A stretch of 64,000 nucleotides of DNA from Bilabrum cf. latius (taxonomy: Eukaryota; Bigyra: Bicosoecida; Bigyra; Bicosoecida), in NCBI GenBank assembly GCA_965178125.1, contig OZ237747.1, positions 620,001 through 684,000 on the forward strand. Reading direction: 5' to 3'. The notes beneath the pieces are model-generated. The model did no database searches and was not told the origin of the DNA. It worked only from the letters and a program-made list of their open reading frames with translations. Of the stretch, positions 10,017-20,767 are shown one piece after another (the stretch's first letter is position 1; each line of letters starts with the position of its first letter). Both the position numbers and the translations under genes were made by a program.

Positions 10017-12189
10017 TCAGCCAGGTGCATGCCCCAACGCCGCCAGCCGAGCCTCCAGCTCCCTCACTCGATCATTGCATGCTTGCACTTGATCCTGATA
10101 TGATTTCACTTGAGCCTCGGCTGCAACACGCCGCTCGGTCTGCGACTCGATCCAGGCCTGCTCCTCGTCCCCCAGCACAGCCCCATGCTCCTGAAGCACC
10201 TTCACGCACTCCCTGTGTTTACCCAGCATGGCTGCATGCAGCGGCGACACCAGCTTGCCACCAGAGACTGGCCCCTTCCTCTCCAGCCCGCCCGCCAGCT
10301 TGCCCAGCCCCAGCCGCTTGCCCAGCTCTAGTGGCCTGCCAGTGGCTGCAGCATTGAACACGAGAGCAGCGTCTCTCTGCGCGATGGCTGCCTGCCTCCA
10401 TGCCGCTAACTAATGCGCCCTGAGGCTGAACCGCTCTACCAGGCGGACCGTGGCTCTGACCTGTTCAACAATAATGAATCGGCGTGTTGGCAGCAGCTGT
10501 GCAGGCACTTTACCTGCGTCGTTTTTGATCTCTTTGCTTGCGCCTGCATTCAACAGCACTCTAGCGCATTCGAGTCGCCCGTTCGTAACGGCAGCATGAA
10601 GCGGGGTGCTTCCACCATGGCTGCGGACATGGACACCTGCACCAGCCCCGATCAACACTTGCGCGCACTCCAACTGACCGTGCTGACAGGCCAGATACAG
10701 AGGCGATGATCCCTTCGCAGTCCTCGCATCCACAGTTGCCCCGGCCTCCACAAGCTCACGCACGCAGTCCACATGCCCTTTCTGGCCTGCAATATGCAGC
10801 GGCACATACCCGCCCTCCGTGGCAGCGTTCACATTGCCGCCAGCCCCGAGCAACACTCGCGCGCACTCCAACTGACCGTGCTGACAGGCCAGATACAGAG
10901 GCGATCCTCCCTTCGCAGACCCCGCATCCACAGTCGCCCCGGCCTCCACAAGCTCACGCACGCAGTCCACATGCCCGTTCTTGACTGCAATATGCAGCGG
11001 CACATACCCGCCCTCCGTGGCAGCGTTCACATTGCCGCCAGCCCCGAGCAACACTCGCGCGCACTCCAACTGACCGTGCTGACAGGCCAGGAACAAAGGC
11101 GATCCTCCCTTCGCAGTCCTCGCATCCACAGTTGCCCCGGCCTCCACAAGCACACGCACGCAGTCCACATGCCCTTTCCTGACTGCAATATGCAGCGGCA
11201 CATACCTGCCCTCCATGGCAGCGTTCACATTGCCGCCAGCCTCTAGCAACACTTGCGCGCATGCCAACTGACCGCACTGACAGGCGATGTACAAAGGCGA
11301 TGCTCCCTACGCAGTCCTCGCATCCACAGTCGCCCCGGCCTCCACAAGCACACGCACGCAGTCCACATGCCCGTTCTCGCCTGCTGCATGCAGCGGCACA
11401 TACCTGCCCTCCATGGCAGCGTTCACATTGCCGCCAGCCCCTATCAACACTTGCGCGCATGCCATCTGACCGTGCTCACAGGCCAGATACAGAGGCGATG
11501 CTCCCTTCGCAGTCCTCGCATCCACAGTCGCCCCGGCCTCCACAAGCACACGCACGCAGTCCACATGCCCGTTCTGGCTTGCTGCATGCAGCGGCACAAA
11601 CCCGCCCTCCGTGGCAGCGTTCACATTGCCGCCAGCCCCGAGCAACACTCGCGCGCACTCCAACTGACCGTGCTGACAGGCCGCATACAGAGGTGATGCT
11701 CCGTCCGCAGTCCTCGCATCCACAGTCGCCCCGGCCTCCACAAGCACACGCACGCAGTCCACATGCCCGTTCTGGCCTGCTGCATGCAGCGGCACGGATC
11801 CAAATGCTTTTGCTGCATCCACGTCGGCACCAGCGCCAACCACCTGATCTAAGCAGTCAGCATGACCATTCTTCGCAAAGCAGTACACAGGAGTCTCTTG
11901 ATTCCTGTTCCTCTTGTTGATATCCACGCTAGCCTTCAACAAACACTCTACCATCGAAGCATTCCCGCTTACAGCTGCATATGATTTGCGGAGCCCAACA
12001 GAAAGGAAAGCATGCAAGCAGTTCACAAAGGCTCTAACATATCCTGCTCGTGCGAGTAGTCTTACCCGCAACATGGAGCAAAGTATTTCCGTCAACCTAG
12101 CTTTGACAAGCAAGGCTCGGTTGCTAGTCGAGGAGTTCCAATACCTTGCGGTGATCCCCACATTTCACTGCATCGGTGATGGCGTCCAT
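10017..12189 (-). CDS. Ankyrin-repeat protein, copy B
   Basis: Two exons (12189-12066 and 11974-10017) with the same 91-bp intron as copies A and C. The product is 693 aa, stop TGA. TAGs read as Gln include the two conserved ones in exon 1, one at 11307 where sister repeats carry Lys (ARTAQGASP versus ARTAKGASP), and one at 10410 before the C-terminal segment. The architecture equals copy A: about 15 ankyrin repeats, one separated ankyrin-like unit, then a C-terminal coiled coil. It starts about 500 bp after the stop of the intact acyltransferase and lies on the same strand. This is the likely founder of the three ankyrin genes. Function unknown beyond a probable protein-binding scaffold. Confidence 0.9.
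10640..11800 (-). repeat. 198-bp tandem repeat array inside ankyrin gene B
   Basis: Same two-ankyrin DNA unit as in copy A, e.g. the recurring GCAGCGTTCACATTGCCGCC block (plus strand). The units differ by only a few bases. Confidence 0.8.
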
Positions 12190-12686
12190 ATATCTCTATG
12201 GTGGTGTGTGAAGAGAAACTTCGAGACTGTATCGCACTCTCCACTGTCTTGCTATTCCCGATAGGATAGGATAGGAATATTGGTTTAAGATGCCCGAAAT
12301 TTGGATCTACATCATGATGCCTCACTATGCCAGTTGCCGATCGGAGCGTGGGTTTCGCGGCGATCAAGAGGGAGGTTGCTATAGAAATTTCATTCGTTGA
12401 TTTTCTCTGTCAGAAGCTCGGTCTGTGACTCGACCCACACTTACTCCTTGGCCCCTCAGCATGGCGGCATGCACTCCAGGTGCCCTCCCATCATGCCAGT
12501 GGCGGCATGCAGCGGGGACGCCACCTGGCCATATCGCACTACCCTCTTCCTCCCCAGCAACATCCCTCTGCTCGATCGCTGATTGCCAAGCAATGCGCTC
12601 CGAAGCTGAATCACTCGAGTCTCACGGACACTAGCCACGCGATCCAGAAGAAACATAGATCCAGTCCACCATTCCCCGAAGCCCCA
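12190..12686. other. Intergenic spacer conserved in all three duplicates
   Basis: About 500 bp between the acyltransferase stop and the ankyrin start. Clearly homologous spacers lie at 8206-8665 and 49130-49602. Copy B carries a small insertion (GATAGGATAGGATAGG near 12260) absent from the others. It probably holds the ankyrin promoter; no TATA-like element was identified. Confidence 0.6.
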
Positions 12687-15600
12687 TCACTCAGTATCGG
12701 ATCCGATCCCAGGTATCCTACCATGTGCACCCGTGCCTGCATCCCCTTCGCCCGCGCTGCTTCCGCCGCCTGCCGACAAGTACCCGTCTCCCCCCCTCCA
12801 GCCCCCCAGCCCCATGTTCACTGCATCCCCCCCGTCCTCGCCGGTGTCGCTGAGCTCCTCCCCACTGCTGCTCAGGTAGCCCCCCGGCTGGCTCGCGTGC
12901 CTGCTCCTTCGCCTCCGTGGTGCTCGCAGAGCGCCGCTCCCACCGGGCCCGGGGCCTGTGCCGCTGCTGCCATACCCGCTCCCCGCCCCTCCTCCACCGG
13001 CATCGCTCCCATCTGCTCTGGCCCCTGCGGCGCCCTCCCTGCGACGAGCAATCCGCCTGGGCGTGCCTGCATCTGCAGTGCCAGCCCTGCCGCGTGACAG
13101 GCCTCCGTGCCCTGACTCAGCATCCACCAGGTGGTCCGCCAACCGAGTGACTGGCGCAGCTGTATCCCGTCCGTTTGTAGCGGCCGCTTCCCCAGACAGC
13201 TCTCGGCTGTTCTCTCTCCCATGATCGGACTTGCTGACCGAGCCGAGGCCCGCCCCACCTGCCCTGCCGCCCTCCAGCGCCTCCTCGTCCTCGCCCTCGT
13301 CGTCCTCTTCATCCACAATCCCAAACGAATCGTTCCGGTGTGCCACATGAGCCAGCGCCGCGAGCCTGTCCCTCCTCCAGCGCCGGGCCGCCCGCCAAGC
13401 CACCTCAGAGTGCCCCTGCGAGCCGGGACTCGCGCCCAGGGACCCCTGCTGTAGGGCAGCGTGAGAGGGCTGCGGCGCGCTGGTGGACATGAGCTTATCT
13501 TCACCCTGCTCCTCGTCGACGGACCCAAGGGCTCTGCTGTCGTCTTGTTCAGGCGGAGCGCCCGCGAGCTGCTGCCTTTGCATCTGCGAAAGGGTCCCAT
13601 GGGTCCCATTGAGGGCCCCATTGCCGACCCCAAGCCGATGGCTCCCCATCTGCAGCGATGCTCCGGCTGATTCTCTTCGCCTGGGAACGCCTGGCCCCGC
13701 CCCGTTCGATGAACTCTCGGATCGAGGCCCACCAGAGCCAGATCGCCCTGGCGGTGCTAGCTCGGTGCCGCTGCCTGACCCGTACCCTTGCGTGCGCAGG
13801 AAACGGCTCCCATTCCCCGCATTGCTGCTCACACCCGTCTGGCCTTGAGCGTCAAAGGAATGTTGCACACCGCTGCCAGACTCAGCAGGTGGGGCTGGGG
13901 CAGCCTGTCGAGCAAGCGGAGGACGGCCACCCCGCGGCCTGGTTGCAATGCCGATGGGAGCAGCAGCACCAAAGGACAGAGCAACCGTTGCTGGGTCCTG
14001 CACTGGAACATACTGACCCCGCCCTGCTTCAGGCATATCGTCCCCCGATCCAGCCGTAGGCAGCGAGTCGCCGGTGAGGTCTCTACCGCTCATGAGACTG
14101 AGGCGGCTGTTCTCTGCCGCAGCACTCCCTGTCGATGCGCTGCGGCTAGCGTGTGTAGATGAATCCTTTCGGCTGGCTTTTTCCGTGCCCAGCTCAGTCG
14201 GCGAATCGGGGCCGCCCTCACCTCCGGTCCAGCCGCCGCAACCAGACGCAACCACCAGCAGGGACCAGAGCGCTGCCGCAGGCGCCTGCACGGCCGCGAA
14301 TACAAGCCACGAGAGCCCAAGCGACCACAGCAGTGATCCTGCCCACCGCCTTGCCTAAAGCAGCGCGCTCACCCTGACGTACTACACGCTGTCGTAGGTA
14401 GATGCCATCGCGACAATGGGGAAGACAAACAGAAGTGGGAGAGCAAGCCGTCCGAGCACTGCCCATACCCTCCACCGGGCGATCTACGACAAAGCTCCAC
14501 CGCCGCCGAGTGCGGCACCGATGGCCACAAGCACGATGCCCAGCCCCCACACGGGCCTTGCGGCTGAAATGTACAGGAGCCTTGCGTGCTTGCTCGACCA
14601 CGTTTCACTGAGGTAGTGGCTGTTCGGCGATCCACTCACGATGCGGCTGCTCTCCTGGCCCGCAACAAGGGAATCGTACTACAGAGGATGCACGTTTGCC
14701 TGATCAACCCACTCGTCGTCCGCGTCGTCGTACGGCATCGCACCGTCGTCATCACCCCATGCATGCCCTGGCCGCGGCCGCCACACTGCAAACACGCTGC
14801 CAGCAGCCTACCGCGGCCTGCCTAGCATGGCAATGCCTGCCAGAAGCACGCCTCCAATGAGCATGAGGCCCGTGCCCCAGACACGCGAAAAGTAAGGCGC
14901 GAGGCCGGGCCGGGCTGTGCGAAGGGGCAGTGGCGCAGGGCAGGCCGCGCCAAAGCAGCAGGAGCACCGACCGTGCGGAAGCCAGCTCTCATCGTCGCAC
15001 GAGGCGTCATCGTGCGCTCCAACGTCGACCGGCGTGAGTCCCAACCTCTGCAGCACTGCATTGAGTTTTGAGCCGGGCCGCTCCGCCTTCATTCGAAGCC
15101 TTTCGAGCCTCCTTGCGTGGGCATCCGAGTGCATGGCAGGTGCGGGCTCCCCGTTCTGATGCCTTGCATTGATGCTGTCAATAGAACCCCGATGATGGTA
15201 GTCTGCGGTCTCGCCGGCTCCATCCGCCAGCGTGGAGCCACGGAGGGCCCTCACATCAGTGCCCCCGAGCTCACCGTCGCGAGGCAGCAGCGCAACGAGG
15301 AGATCCTCCGACTGCTGCGAGCTCTCGGAGCTCAGGGAGTGCGACCTTGATGTCAAGTCACGCTCCGTTCGACTTCCGAATAGCCCGAAGCAGCAGGTCG
15401 ATAGGAAGCTAGCACAGTCGCAGAAGGAACTAGGGCTGCACTGACCACCGCGCGACCGACCGTGTTTCTCGGCGTCGCTGTCATCATCTCCGCACTGATG
15501 TTGGGTGCCCGGCACCCCGAGGATCCCGCACGAACACATGTCTAGAGCTACTAGGTAGCAGTCGGCTGCATTTGCCTGGGAGTTTGCAGAATCTTCGTGG

Positions 15601-18506
15601 TCGCTCGGTGACACGCTCTCTCGCGTCGCAGCGGGGCGGGCCCTTTGTGAGATGCTACGGGATTGGCCTGCAGAAAGCCCGCCGCCCGCTTTCTCGTCTG
15701 CATGGGACGGGGTGGCTACCGGACTGTGGCCGCCCACGTCGTCTGCCGCCATGGCAGAGTCACCGACAACTAGCTGCGAGAGGCCTCGAGCTGCTCTCGA
15801 TGGCTCCATCGTGCCCCGCACGCGCCACGCCCACCGCCCATCCACACCGACGTCCCAGAGGGTCACGCCGATCAGTGCGATGAGAACGGTGGGCAACCTG
15901 GTCCATGGGGCCAGCTAAAACAGCCGCACGTACAGAGACGACGCCCCCGACCCGTCGTGCCCCTCACCCTGGGGCCCCTCCCCCCACGATACGGTTGGTC
16001 CCCACCGCAGACTGTGGGTGGACACGATCGCGACTGACACCACCATGGCGGTGATAAACTGCAGCACAAGCACAAGCACGGCCACACGGCGGCTCCCGAT
16101 CATTGGCAGAATCAGAGCTAGGGGCAGGCACAGAGCAACCAGCTGCATTTCGACGGCTGCGTACCCACCAGAGTACGGAAGGCACTGGTGACTCGCACGC
16201 CCAAACACTGGCATTATATTCGCCAGCCCTGCCAACCCAGGCAGGCCCCACTCGATGCACGTATTGGCGTGGAAGTTCCAAATCTTCCAGTTCGGCCCGA
16301 TGGGGACCAGCGACGGCATCACAAAAGCAACAAAGGAGGCAGCCACAGCGCCAAGGACCCACACCTGGAGCGCCTTACGAGAGCAAACGCAAAGTCCCAG
16401 CTGCCACTTGACCGCCCCGCGACGGATCACCTCGAGCGAAGAAATGCCGGCAAGCGCAGCTGACGTTGCCAGCATTCCCTCCGTGCCGAAATCGGCGGCA
16501 GCTAGCAGAGGCTGCATGGCGGGAGTCGCTAGATCTGAGGCAAGCTGCACCGCGTTAGCGAGGCCTACCTGCCTAGCAAGCTGCAGCGACACGCCGACGG
16601 TAAATGCGATCGCTGACAGCCCTCGCAGGCAAAGCAGAGGCTGCACGAGCGGAGACTCATGCATGTCGCTGCTCTAATCCTAAGACGGCGACAGCGCCAA
16701 ACTCGCCAAGTTGCCTGCAATGCCCTTGTCAAGCAGGCCGCTGCCCGGAATCCCGCTCGCCGCCGCGACAGTCGTGCCCGGGCTACACCCGGCCATCCGC
16801 GCGGCATTCTGACAGGAAAACGCACTCACCACAAGCTCGCACACACCGCAGGGCTACCGTGTAACCAGGCCGCAGAGATAGGTCACTCTGGCTGCGTTGG
16901 ATGCAGATGGGCCGGCGGGCGGATGATTGGCCTGCGAGATTTCCCCGGCACTGGTGTCGGCAGTAGGTGGGGATTCGGAGGAGCCGACGAAACCAAGGGC
17001 TGCAGCTGAGCCGACCGGAGCTGGGGCCACATGGGCTGCAGCCCTGGCCCATGCCGCTCTGGCATTAGCACACTCCAATGCGAGCCTGGGCGCATCGCGT
17101 ACATCGCCGTTCGTCAATGACGCAAAGGATCTTGCCGCTTCACAAGGAGCCTCTTCCCCGCCTTGCACCAATCCTGCGACGAGCAGAGCCTCGCTAGCAG
17201 CTGTGTACGCCGCCTGGGCCGCTACCTCTCTCACGGACGCTTGAGTGCGCCGGAGGCTAAGCGTGGACAAGACGAGAGCCTCTTGCACAGACTTGCTGGA
17301 AGCCAGCCTGCCTATCCTTGAGGACGCTAGGGTCCCTCTGGCCACGCTGCCACCGCTGCTCTCGGCACTGTCGCTCTAGGCTCCATTCGCGGTTGCAGTG
17401 CCCGGGCTGGGGCCAAGGCCATGCACGTGCCTTGTGTGCGGTGCACGAATACGAAGGCCGACAGAAGGCACAGAACTGCCAACGCCATCACTAGCAGGCA
17501 TGCCCAGCCTTCTGCTTGATTCGACACGCACTTGGTGTGTCTTGCCTTGGGAACCGAAGCCACCCACTGTCCCGGGCCGTGGCACCGACACGCTCGCTGC
17601 CGCATCAGCCGCGGACACTCCGCCCACCAGCACTCGTACTGCTCCCTCCAATCGTCGCACCTTCTTGCGGAGGAGCTCCTCCGCCGACCGCCGGCTTGAC
17701 AGCCGTGCAGCCACCACAACTGTGCCGGCAAAGCACAGCACAATGCATACTCCCAGTCCGGTCAACGCAGCCTGTGCCCAGCGCAGCCTCTCCTGCTCGT
17801 GGGGGCCCCTGTCGGGCCCTGTCACGCAGGAGGCCGTCACACCCTCAGCTTCCTGAGTGATGACAAGCAAGGTCGGGATCGTCTCCACCAGCCAGAGTCC
17901 CCAGAGGCCGTTCTGCACGTTTCGGATGGAGCGGGTGCTGCCGCATGCCATTGGCATGCACACTCCAAATGTGACTCCCTGCACCTCAAGCACACAGTAC
18001 GCCGTATCCATGCTGACATTGAGAGTCGCTCGGTATTCCTGGTTTACGCAGCGGTCGTAGTTGCCCAGATCGAACGTGGTCCGGCCGGTGCTGTCTGTCA
18101 GCAAAAACGAGCCGACTGGATCCGCAAAAACATCAGGCGGCTTGCATGTATCCTCAGGTGGCGTTGGCGAGGGTGAAACCGCAGCAAGCCCAGCACTCTC
18201 CTGGCCGGCGCCTCGGAGCGTGGCGCTTGGCTCTTGCCGCTGGCGACCAACTCCGTCACCAACAACCGCCGGTGCAACTCGAGACTCTGAGAGATGCACA
18301 CTTTGTTTCGTTCTTATTTTCTGTGCACGTTGCCAAAACATCATCAGTTCCTGCTGTGAACTCGATGCTGACGCAAGAAGCTCTCGGGCTTGATTGCTCA
18401 CAGCAAGCCAAGCTTGCCCAACCTCAGTTTGGTTGGAAGCAAACGCCCTACGCTAGGCATCATCGGACTATTTCTATGCTATCCTTATGGTAGATTTTGA
18501 AGCCAT
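12687..18506 (-). CDS. NRF-6-like acyltransferase-3 family membrane protein, intact copy
   Basis: One open frame of 1940 codons from ATG 18506 to TGA 12687 when about 13 TAGs are read as Gln. An NRF-type lumenal Cys domain lies at about aa 119-195 (NYDRCVNQEY, AYCVLEVQG, FGVCMPMACGS), with a TM near aa 244-267. A low-complexity linker follows. The multi-TM part starts near aa 615 and includes the acyltransferase-3 landmarks GGYAAVEMQLVALCLPL (like the NRF-6 'WYLANDMQF' helix), APWTRLPTVLIALIGV, WAVLGRLALPLLFVFPIV and a last helix ending AAVQAPAAALWSLL. A disordered tail follows at aa 1425-1939 (R-rich, Gly/Ser-rich, acidic patches). Relatives move acyl groups across membranes. The usual catalytic His of the first acyltransferase helix (LRxL...GH) appears to be Ser here (LCLRGLSAIAFTVGVS), so activity is doubtful. 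The linkers and tail are far longer than usual (about 600-800 aa family). No N-terminal signal peptide is obvious, so the true 5' end may differ. Confidence 0.8.
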
Positions 18507-18800
18507 CCAAGCTCGCATGCTAGCAGCATACAGCAATGGTGAGCTCGAGGTTTCGGCCTACACCGTTCCCCCTAAAATAAGGGAGCAAACAAGGATTGCG
18601 AGCGCGTAAACGCACGACACATGTAAACGTACTCCCATAAGTACGATAAAGACACGATCTACCGCTAAATTTTCGGCAAAACCGGCCCTGACTTGAATCT
18701 ATCGACAAACCAGGCAAACTAATTATAAGGTGTAGTTTTGCCCATTCCGTATTTCCGGAGTGCAACCCGTTGATCCAAAACATCAAATTTCCGATATAGC

Positions 18801-19615
18801 ATGGCTGGTGTAGGCAGTGAAGCAGGTAGTAAAGTGCCACAAGCACTAGTAGCCGCTTTAGAGAAAGCCTCGTCTGATGTTGATAGTTTTGTTGCGAAGC
18901 AGAGATAGCAAATCGATCGAGCAGTTGCAGCTGCGTCGTCTCGCTTAACCGCTTTGGAGGACGAAGTGGCACGATTACGACAGGATGGGGCCGGGGTTGG
19001 TGCTAAAGCAGAAGCAATTGCAAAGCGTGAGCGTTCCTTACGTGTCGATGCCTCGGATGGTCGCGAAGATGTTTAGTACACGCTTCGTCAATCCCTTTGA
19101 ATGTCATGGTCGCAGAAATCAAGGAGCGACGACAAGAGTTGGAACAATTGAAACAATAGCAGGAAGAGCTAGCAAGGTCGGTCGCAGCTGCTCCAGCGGA
19201 TCGCGAAGCCGCGATGCGAGAGGCAGACTCTGCTGCGGCGGACCTGGAGGCGAGCAAGGCAGCTGATGCTAGATCAGAGCGAGACGGTAGCTATACAGTT
19301 GCCCAGCTCACGAGAGGTTTGGAGGCGTTCGCTCCATTGGGTCTGCAGTTTGAGCCGATGGAAGGCGGCAAGCTGCGGATGATGGTGAGCAAGTGCGACC
19401 CGAAGGACCCACGGCGAGCACTGACCTTCTGGGTGTCGGTCGATGCGACCGAGAAATACGACGCAGGTGGGGCATCGCCCCCCATGCCAGCCCTTAACGA
19501 ATTCTTGGAAGAGCTGAACGCCACATAGGACTTCTCGAGGTTCGTGCAGAAGGTTCGGGCCGAGTTCCGAAGGATGTGTGAAGGGGCTCGGGCAGGGGGG
19601 GGAGGTGGCTCGTAA
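18801..19615 (+). CDS. SPC25: Kinetochore protein SPC25 (NDC80 complex)
   Basis: Exons 18801-19026 and 19116-19615, with an 89-bp GTGAGC...TCGCAG intron; splicing gives AIAKQIKERRQELEQLKQQ without a break. The product is 241 aa (family about 200-230), stop TAA. The N-terminal half is a long coiled coil (aa about 25-130). The C-terminal globular RWD-like domain shows the family signature: LGLQFEPMEGGKLR, CDPKDPRRALTFWVSV, MPALNEFLEELNATQDFSRF and KVRAEFRRM. Three TAGs are read as Gln (KQRQQID, LKQQQEE, NATQDFS); the last lies within the conserved C-terminal helix. SPC25 pairs with SPC24 to anchor the NDC80 complex at kinetochores. It converges with the PRKRIP1 gene, and a kinesin-7-like gene lies 1.2 kb downstream. 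Confidence 0.85.
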
Positions 19616-19692
19616 GCCTGCACTGCACTGCTGCACGGAGTCTATCAATTATTTGTACGCATCCTCTCAGTATATCATGTATCAAGCGTGCA

Positions 19693-19830
19693 AACGACTG
19701 CCTCAAGATCCCAGCGTTGCCTTCGCTTCGTCACGGCTAACGACTGCCTCAAGATCCCAGCGTTGCCTTCGCTTCGTCACGGCTAACGACTGCCTCAAGA
19801 TCCCAGCGTTGCTTTCGCTTCGTCACGGCT
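19693..19830 (-). repeat. 46-bp tandem repeat x3 over a gene end
   Basis: Units 19693-19738, 19739-19784 and 19785-19830, each starting AACGACTGCCTCAAGATCCC. The third overlaps the last codons (SRDEAKATLGS) and TGA of the minus-strand gene, so the coding end plus stop is reiterated twice in the 3' flank. The copies are almost identical (one C/T difference). Confidence 0.95.
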
Positions 19831-20646
19831 GGCAGGCAGCCCATCACCTGGCTGTGGCTGCGCAACCATCTCGCGCACCATCGCCAAGGCCTCTTCTCTG
19901 GGGACCCCGGTGTCCACGAGCAAATCGACTTGCTCCTTCTCTTCAGCGGTGAGGACTAAAGCACCATCAGCGCCATCGTCTGCGCGAGCTTTCTTGTGAG
20001 GGGGCTCCTCGCTGGCTGCCGCTGCTGTTGATGTTGCCACCCTGTCTGGGGTGCTAGGAGACGCTTCCCCCGCGCCAGTGCTGCTGCTACTGCTGCCAGT
20101 ACTGCTGGAGGTCTTGGTGCCATTGCCTAGCAGGAAATCGTACGATTCCTCTTCTTCTTGTTTGTCAGCATCGCCCTCGGAACGCGGGCGCTTGCTTCCA
20201 GCAATTGCCGAGGCCGGCAGACTCGGCCCACAGCTCGAACCAGCTCCCGAGGCAGGTCCGAGCTCAAGTTTCTCCTCTTTTGCAACAATTGAGGCTGCTT
20301 TTTGCCTAAGCTTTCTGCGCATCCGCTTCGCTCTTCGCTTCTCTGCGGCTGCTTCGAGACGCTGCGCCTCGCTCATTTTCTTTTCAGTCCACTCTTTGTC
20401 CTGCGCTGCCTCCTTCTGCTTGCGCTCTACGGCATCGAGTCTTTCTTGCTCGATGCGCTTGTCAATACGATACCGATGAAACGTCGTGGAAGAGGCTCCA
20501 GCGGTGCTGCCAGGGTTCTCGCGAAGTTTCGGGGCAGCCACACCATACCCGGCAGACTTTCCGGCCGCCTTTGCATCGGAGTGCGCAACTTTGGCAAGTC
20601 TTGGATTCGTATCAGAGTAAGTCTACACAGATGTATATCTTCCCAT
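19795..20646 (-). CDS. PRKRIP1: PRKRIP1/DUF1168-family nuclear protein
   Basis: ATG 20646 to TGA 19795, 283 aa, no intron needed, one TAG near the start read as Gln (MGRYTSVQTYSD). The DUF1168 core is at about aa 40-120: a Pro/Gly stretch ending PGSTAGASS, then FHRYRIDKRIEQERLD and a long basic helix (EKKMSEAQRLEAAAEKRRAKRMRRKLRQK). Animal PRKRIP1 has the equivalent 'GSSAGAGSGEFHVYR...' block and sits in the spliceosome C complex. The rest is low-complexity Ser/Glu sequence with a nuclear-localisation-like PHKKARAD, then a possible UBA/HVO-type helix (EEKEQVDLLVDTGVPREEALAMV). It is divergent from the kinesin gene (121 bp) and convergent with SPC25. Confidence 0.75.
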
Positions 20647-20767
20647 GGCTGTGAAGCCAAAAAATGTCCGGGCTCGCCCGGGCAGGCATTGTCGGTTCCG
20701 CAGTTGCCACAAGTGCGCGGCGCCTCGATTTGCGAGCCGTTGGCAGTATTATCGTTCCTTTCGAAAA
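20647..20767. promoter_or_regulatory. Bidirectional promoter interval (PRKRIP1 / kinesin)
   Basis: Only 121 bp separate the two divergent ATGs, so regulatory elements must be shared or overlap coding sequence. No specific factor site could be assigned. Confidence 0.5.

Larger units (their letters stand above)
9745..13495 (-). repeat. Segmental duplication unit B (probably the ancestral copy)
   Basis: Contains the ankyrin gene at 10017-12189 and the homologous tail of the intact acyltransferase. Homology with unit A stops abruptly at 13495/9474, inside the acyltransferase coding sequence. Because B alone is continuous with a complete acyltransferase, I infer B is the source. Confidence 0.8.
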
